Source: Paracholeplasma morum | Lineage (GTDB): Bacteria > Bacillota_I > Bacilli_A > Acholeplasmatales > UBA5453 | Assembly (NCBI RefSeq): GCF_016907055.1 | Contig: NZ_JAFBBG010000012.1 | Coordinates: 1 to 45,944 of the forward strand | DNA length: 45,944 nucleotides | Reading direction: 5' to 3' | Part shown: in pieces, positions 43,980 to 45,944 of the stretch | How the letters are laid out: each line of letters begins with the position of its first letter | Position numbering within the stretch: the first letter of the stretch is position 1 | The notes under the pieces: generated by a model | The model's input: the letters and a program-made list of their open reading frames with translations, nothing else | Told to the model about the DNA's origin: nothing | The model's database searches: none | Position numbers and translations under genes: made by a program

Positions 43980-45038
43980 TTACCACTTCTCCATGACATG
44001 AATATCTTCTTTGTCAAAAATGATGGATACGTCAGAGCCTTCTTCGTGATACTTTATCGTATGAATGGTATATAAACGGTCTTTGGTCTTAACATCAATT
44101 TCATAGTGAACACCTTTAAAGATGATCGAATCAACCACCCCATCAATAAAGCCTTCGCCTTGTGCAACAATATCTAAATCTTCAGGACGTAGGACAATGT
44201 CCACTTCTTCATTTCGCTTAAACCCTTTATCAACACAGACATAATCCTTACCATCAAAATGAACTAGATAATCATCTTTCATAATGCCTTCAATGATGTT
44301 TGATTCACCGATGAACCCAGCGACAAATCTATTAATTGGTTCATTATAAATATCCTCAGGTGTTCCTATTTGTTGGATCTCACCATCATTCATTACAACA
44401 ATCTTATCACTCATCGTTAGCGCTTCTTCCTGATCATGAGTTACAAAGATAAAGGTAATTCCTGCATTGCGTTGAATCTCTTTAAGTTCGTATTGCATTT
44501 CTTGTCTAAGTTTTAAGTCAAGTGCAGCAAGTGGTTCATCTAGTAATAGTACTTCTGGTTCATTAATTAGCGCACGTGCGATGGCAACACGTTGTTGTTG
44601 CCCACCAGAAAGCTTATTAATGCTTCTTTTCTCATAGCCCACTAAACCAACCATTTGAAGATACTTAGATACTTTACGTTCAATCTCTGCTTCTTTTTCT
44701 TTACTGGAAAGCTTTGACTTCTTCAGTTTTAATCTAAGTCCAAAAGCAACGTTTTCATACACATCAAGATGTGGAAATAAAGCATAGCGTTGAAACACCG
44801 TATTCGTTGGTCTTTTATGTGGAGGTAAATCTACCACCGAAACGCCATTGAATAAAACTTCACCTTTAGAAGGTTTTTCAAAACCACCAATAATTCTTAA
44901 AGTTGTTGTTTTACCACATCCAGAAGGACCTAGTAATGTCACAAACTCATTTTCATAGATGTCTAAATCTATCCCCTTTAGTACCACTTGGCTACTAAAA
45001 GCCTTGGTTACATTTTTTAATTCGATTACTTTTTTCAT
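43980..45038 (-). CDS. potA: Polyamine ABC transporter ATPase PotA
   Basis: This 352-residue ATPase has the full ABC motif set: [12 protein letters not shown] (Walker A), [16 protein letters not shown] (signature), [12 protein letters not shown] (Walker B) and [13 protein letters not shown] (switch histidine). A C-terminal TOBE domain (about 280-350) is regulatory. The start is ATG at 45036-45038, six bases after GGAGG. It leads a four-gene operon potA-B-C-D that drives uptake. A roughly 120-nt leader separates it from its promoter. Confidence 0.94.
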   Translation of the reverse strand: MKKVIELKNVTKAFSSQVVLKGIDLDIYENEFVTLLGPSGCGKTTTLRIIGGFEKPSKGEVLFNGVSVVDLPPHKRPTNTVFQRYALFPHLDVYENVAFGLRLKLKKSKLSSKEKEAEIERKVSKYLQMVGLVGYEKRSINKLSGGQQQRVAIARALINEPEVLLLDEPLAALDLKLRQEMQYELKEIQRNAGITFIFVTHDQEEALTMSDKIVVMNDGEIQQIGTPEDIYNEPINRFVAGFIGESNIIEGIMKDDYLVHFDGKDYVCVDKGFKRNEEVDIVLRPEDLDIVAQGEGFIDGVVDSIIFKGVHYEIDVKTKDRLYTIHTIKYHEEGSDVSIIFDKEDIHVMEKW

Positions 45039-45164
45039 GTTATCCTCCACTGTTTATCAAGATTAAACAAAAAATCTTTAAATGGCTTAGTGGTATGCTT
45101 ACATTTTCTTATGTTTAGTATAATTAAACTTTAGGTTAAGCAATTATAAACCAAATTCAATACT
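45039..45164 (-). other. AT-rich 5' leader of potA
   Basis: About 120 nt lie between the inferred start site and potA. It includes a stem GTTTA-N7-TAAAC and an AAGATT-N8-AATCTT hairpin near the ribosome-binding site, but no recognised riboswitch. Function unknown. Confidence 0.4.
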
Positions 45165-45192
45165 ATTATATAGTAATTCAAAAAGATGTCAA
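45161..45192 (-). promoter_or_regulatory. potA promoter with palindrome over the -10 box
   Basis: On the minus strand TTGACA (45187-45192), a 16-bp spacer and TATAAT (45165-45170). The palindrome TACTAT-TAT-ATAGTA (45161-45175) covers the -10 box and could be an operator. Confidence 0.75.
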
Positions 45193-45278
45193 TCAAAAAG
45201 TAACAGATATTTTTTTCTAACAATAATCTTCTACTTTTATCCCTTCTAAAATAACAAGGGATTAATAACATGATTTGA

Positions 45279-45307
45279 TTGATTTATACGATTAAATAGA
45301 CTATAAT
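45279..45307 (+). promoter_or_regulatory. ssrA promoter
   Basis: TTGATT (45279-45284), a 17-bp spacer and TATAAT (45302-45307), 9 bp before the tmRNA 5' end. Confidence 0.85.
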
Positions 45308-45316
45308 GCTTTTGCT

Positions 45317-45665
45317 GGGGATGTTTTCTGGATTCGTCAGGGTTTTGAAAATGATATAAGCATGTCTTGGTGGTGCAAGTAAAAACACACGAGGTTCTAA
45401 ATAACCGGAAACCAAAATTTAGCTTTCGCTGCTTAAGAAAAAGTGCGAGCCTACTCTAAGTATTCTTACGACTTAGACGCGGTACAACTCAGTAAGATAT
45501 ATTTAGCTGCTGCCACCTTAAGCGACTAAACGAATTAACAAGGTTAGTCTATGAGAAATATGTCAATCTATGTCTCCTAGATGAATTTAACTGATTGACT
45601 AAACATGTAGAAAGTATCATTGTTTAGGGCTTTGCACAGGGGTTCGACTCCCCTCATCTCCACCA
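45317..45665 (+). ncRNA. ssrA: tmRNA (ribosome rescue)
   Basis: This 349-nt single-piece tmRNA frees stalled ribosomes and adds a degradation tag. The tRNA-like ends pair as GGGGATG (45317-45323) with CATCTCC (45655-45661), followed by discriminator A and encoded CCA. The 5' part has GGATTCGTCAGGG, and the T arm is AGGGG-TTCGACT-CCCCT. The tag frame begins at GGA (45407-45409) after AAATAACC, as in Bacillus, and ends at TAA (45434-45436), giving GNQNLAFAA after the tmRNA-borne alanine. This is a short tag with the usual AA end recognised by proteases. Confidence 0.95.
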
Positions 45666-45676
45666 ATTCAATAAGT

Positions 45677-45731
45677 AAAGCTTTGATATATAAGCGAATT
45701 AGCATTCGCCTCAAATATCGAAGCTTTTTTG
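45677..45731 (+). terminator. ssrA terminator
   Basis: AAAGCTTTGATAT pairs with ATATCGAAGCTTT, with an inner GCGAAT/ATTCGC hairpin, followed by TTTTTTG. Confidence 0.88.
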
Positions 45732-45814
45732 TTTTATAAACTATAATATTACATGTTTTTATGGTAAAATACTGATTAAATATATCGATGAACTATCGTT
45801 TTAACACCCCAATC

Positions 45815-45860
45815 AAGAAGTCCCCTACCTCTATAGGTGGTGGGATGAATTGACTTATTT
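45815..45860 (+). mobile_element. IS200/IS605-type terminal hairpin (second copy)
   Basis: CCCCT-ACCT, loop CTAT, AGGT-GG-T-GGG forms a stem at 45822-45844 with one bulged T (45841), followed by GATGAATTGA. It matches the left-edge hairpin (255-300) over about 45 bp with a few changes, but it is on the other strand and the next 85 bp differ from that copy. It may be an IS end continuing past the window, or a solo end left by excision. Confidence 0.65.
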
Positions 45861-45864
45861 TATA

Positions 45865-45894
45865 TTTACAAAACATAATAAATAATGTTATAAT
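45865..45894 (+). promoter_or_regulatory. Strong promoter reading out of the right edge
   Basis: TTTACA (45865-45870), 18 bp, TATAAT (45889-45894). The transcript would begin around 45901 with a small hairpin (GTGTA-TTCA-TACAC, 45899-45912). The downstream gene is outside the window. Confidence 0.6.
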
Positions 45895-45944
45895 AAAGGT
45901 GTATTCATACACGTTTCTGCACTCTACTGAAAGCCAAGGTGACC

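Noticed and set aside
45379-45436. A longer tmRNA tag starting at GCA (45375-45377)
   Set aside because: That frame hits TAA after nine codons and is out of phase with the LAFAA ending. The GGA frame gives a normal tag.
45899-45944. Riboswitch or T-box call at the right edge
   Set aside because: Only about 45 nt are visible, and no motif of a known class can be matched with confidence.

Overview
The window looks like chromosome of a wall-less Firmicute relative, most likely an Acholeplasma or close kin. Coding sequences are AT-rich, TGA is used as a true stop (for example at the ends of the Fnr-like gene, the PL1 lyase gene, dinB and potB) and Trp is TGG, which excludes Mycoplasma/Spiroplasma-type codes. 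An Acholeplasma-like diacylglycerol glucosyltransferase, the MEP isoprenoid genes dxs and ispH, and many short lipoprotein signal peptides fit this. The genus is an inference; no rRNA or other species marker is present.

Layout. 1-300: the start of an IS200/IS605 tnpA running off the left edge, with its end hairpin. 388-3180 (minus): a three-gene metal-homeostasis operon (HMA metallochaperone, P1B-type ATPase with an unusual CPG motif, two-cysteine Crp/Fnr regulator) with an Fnr-type box about 41.5 bp upstream of the inferred start site. 3204-15407 (minus): a roughly 12-kb pectin-foraging operon: PL1 pectate lyase lipoprotein, solute-binding lipoprotein, two CUT1 permeases, a LamG-like lipoprotein, an exported PL2 lyase, a small Ig-like lipoprotein and a 1460-residue repeat lipoprotein. 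Its promoter carries a perfect cre-type operator over the -35 box. 15713-17373 (plus): LemA-like protein, TPM-domain lipoprotein and a small unknown protein. 17473-22134 (minus): argS, a YbhN-like flippase and a glycolipid glucosyltransferase, then tRNA-Leu(CAA), plus a separate membrane thioredoxin-like gene. 22192-24942 (plus): glgA-glgC. 24944-28034 (minus): degV, nfo and a DEAD-box helicase. 28085-29070 (plus): ispH. 29078-34758 (minus): two MacB-like ABC fusion proteins and dinB, with a tiny membrane-protein gene divergent from dinB. 35028-41158 (minus): nusB-xseA-xseB-dxs-tlyA-recN, a reduced form of the Bacillus arrangement. 41262-45192 (minus): potABCD polyamine importer operon. 45275-45731 (plus): tmRNA (ssrA) with promoter and terminator. 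45822-45944: a second IS200/IS605-type hairpin and an outward promoter at the right edge.

How the genes work together. The pectin operon is the accessory centrepiece. Surface-tethered PL1 would cut polygalacturonate, the exported PL2 exolyase would trim the products, and the binding protein with two permeases would import them. No ATPase for this importer and no uronate-catabolic enzyme is in the window, so both must be encoded elsewhere. The rest is mostly housekeeping: translation and ribosome rescue (argS, tlyA, nusB, tRNA-Leu, tmRNA), DNA repair (nfo, dinB, recN, xseAB), isoprenoid synthesis (dxs, ispH), membrane glycolipid synthesis, glucan synthesis (glgA, glgC) and polyamine uptake.
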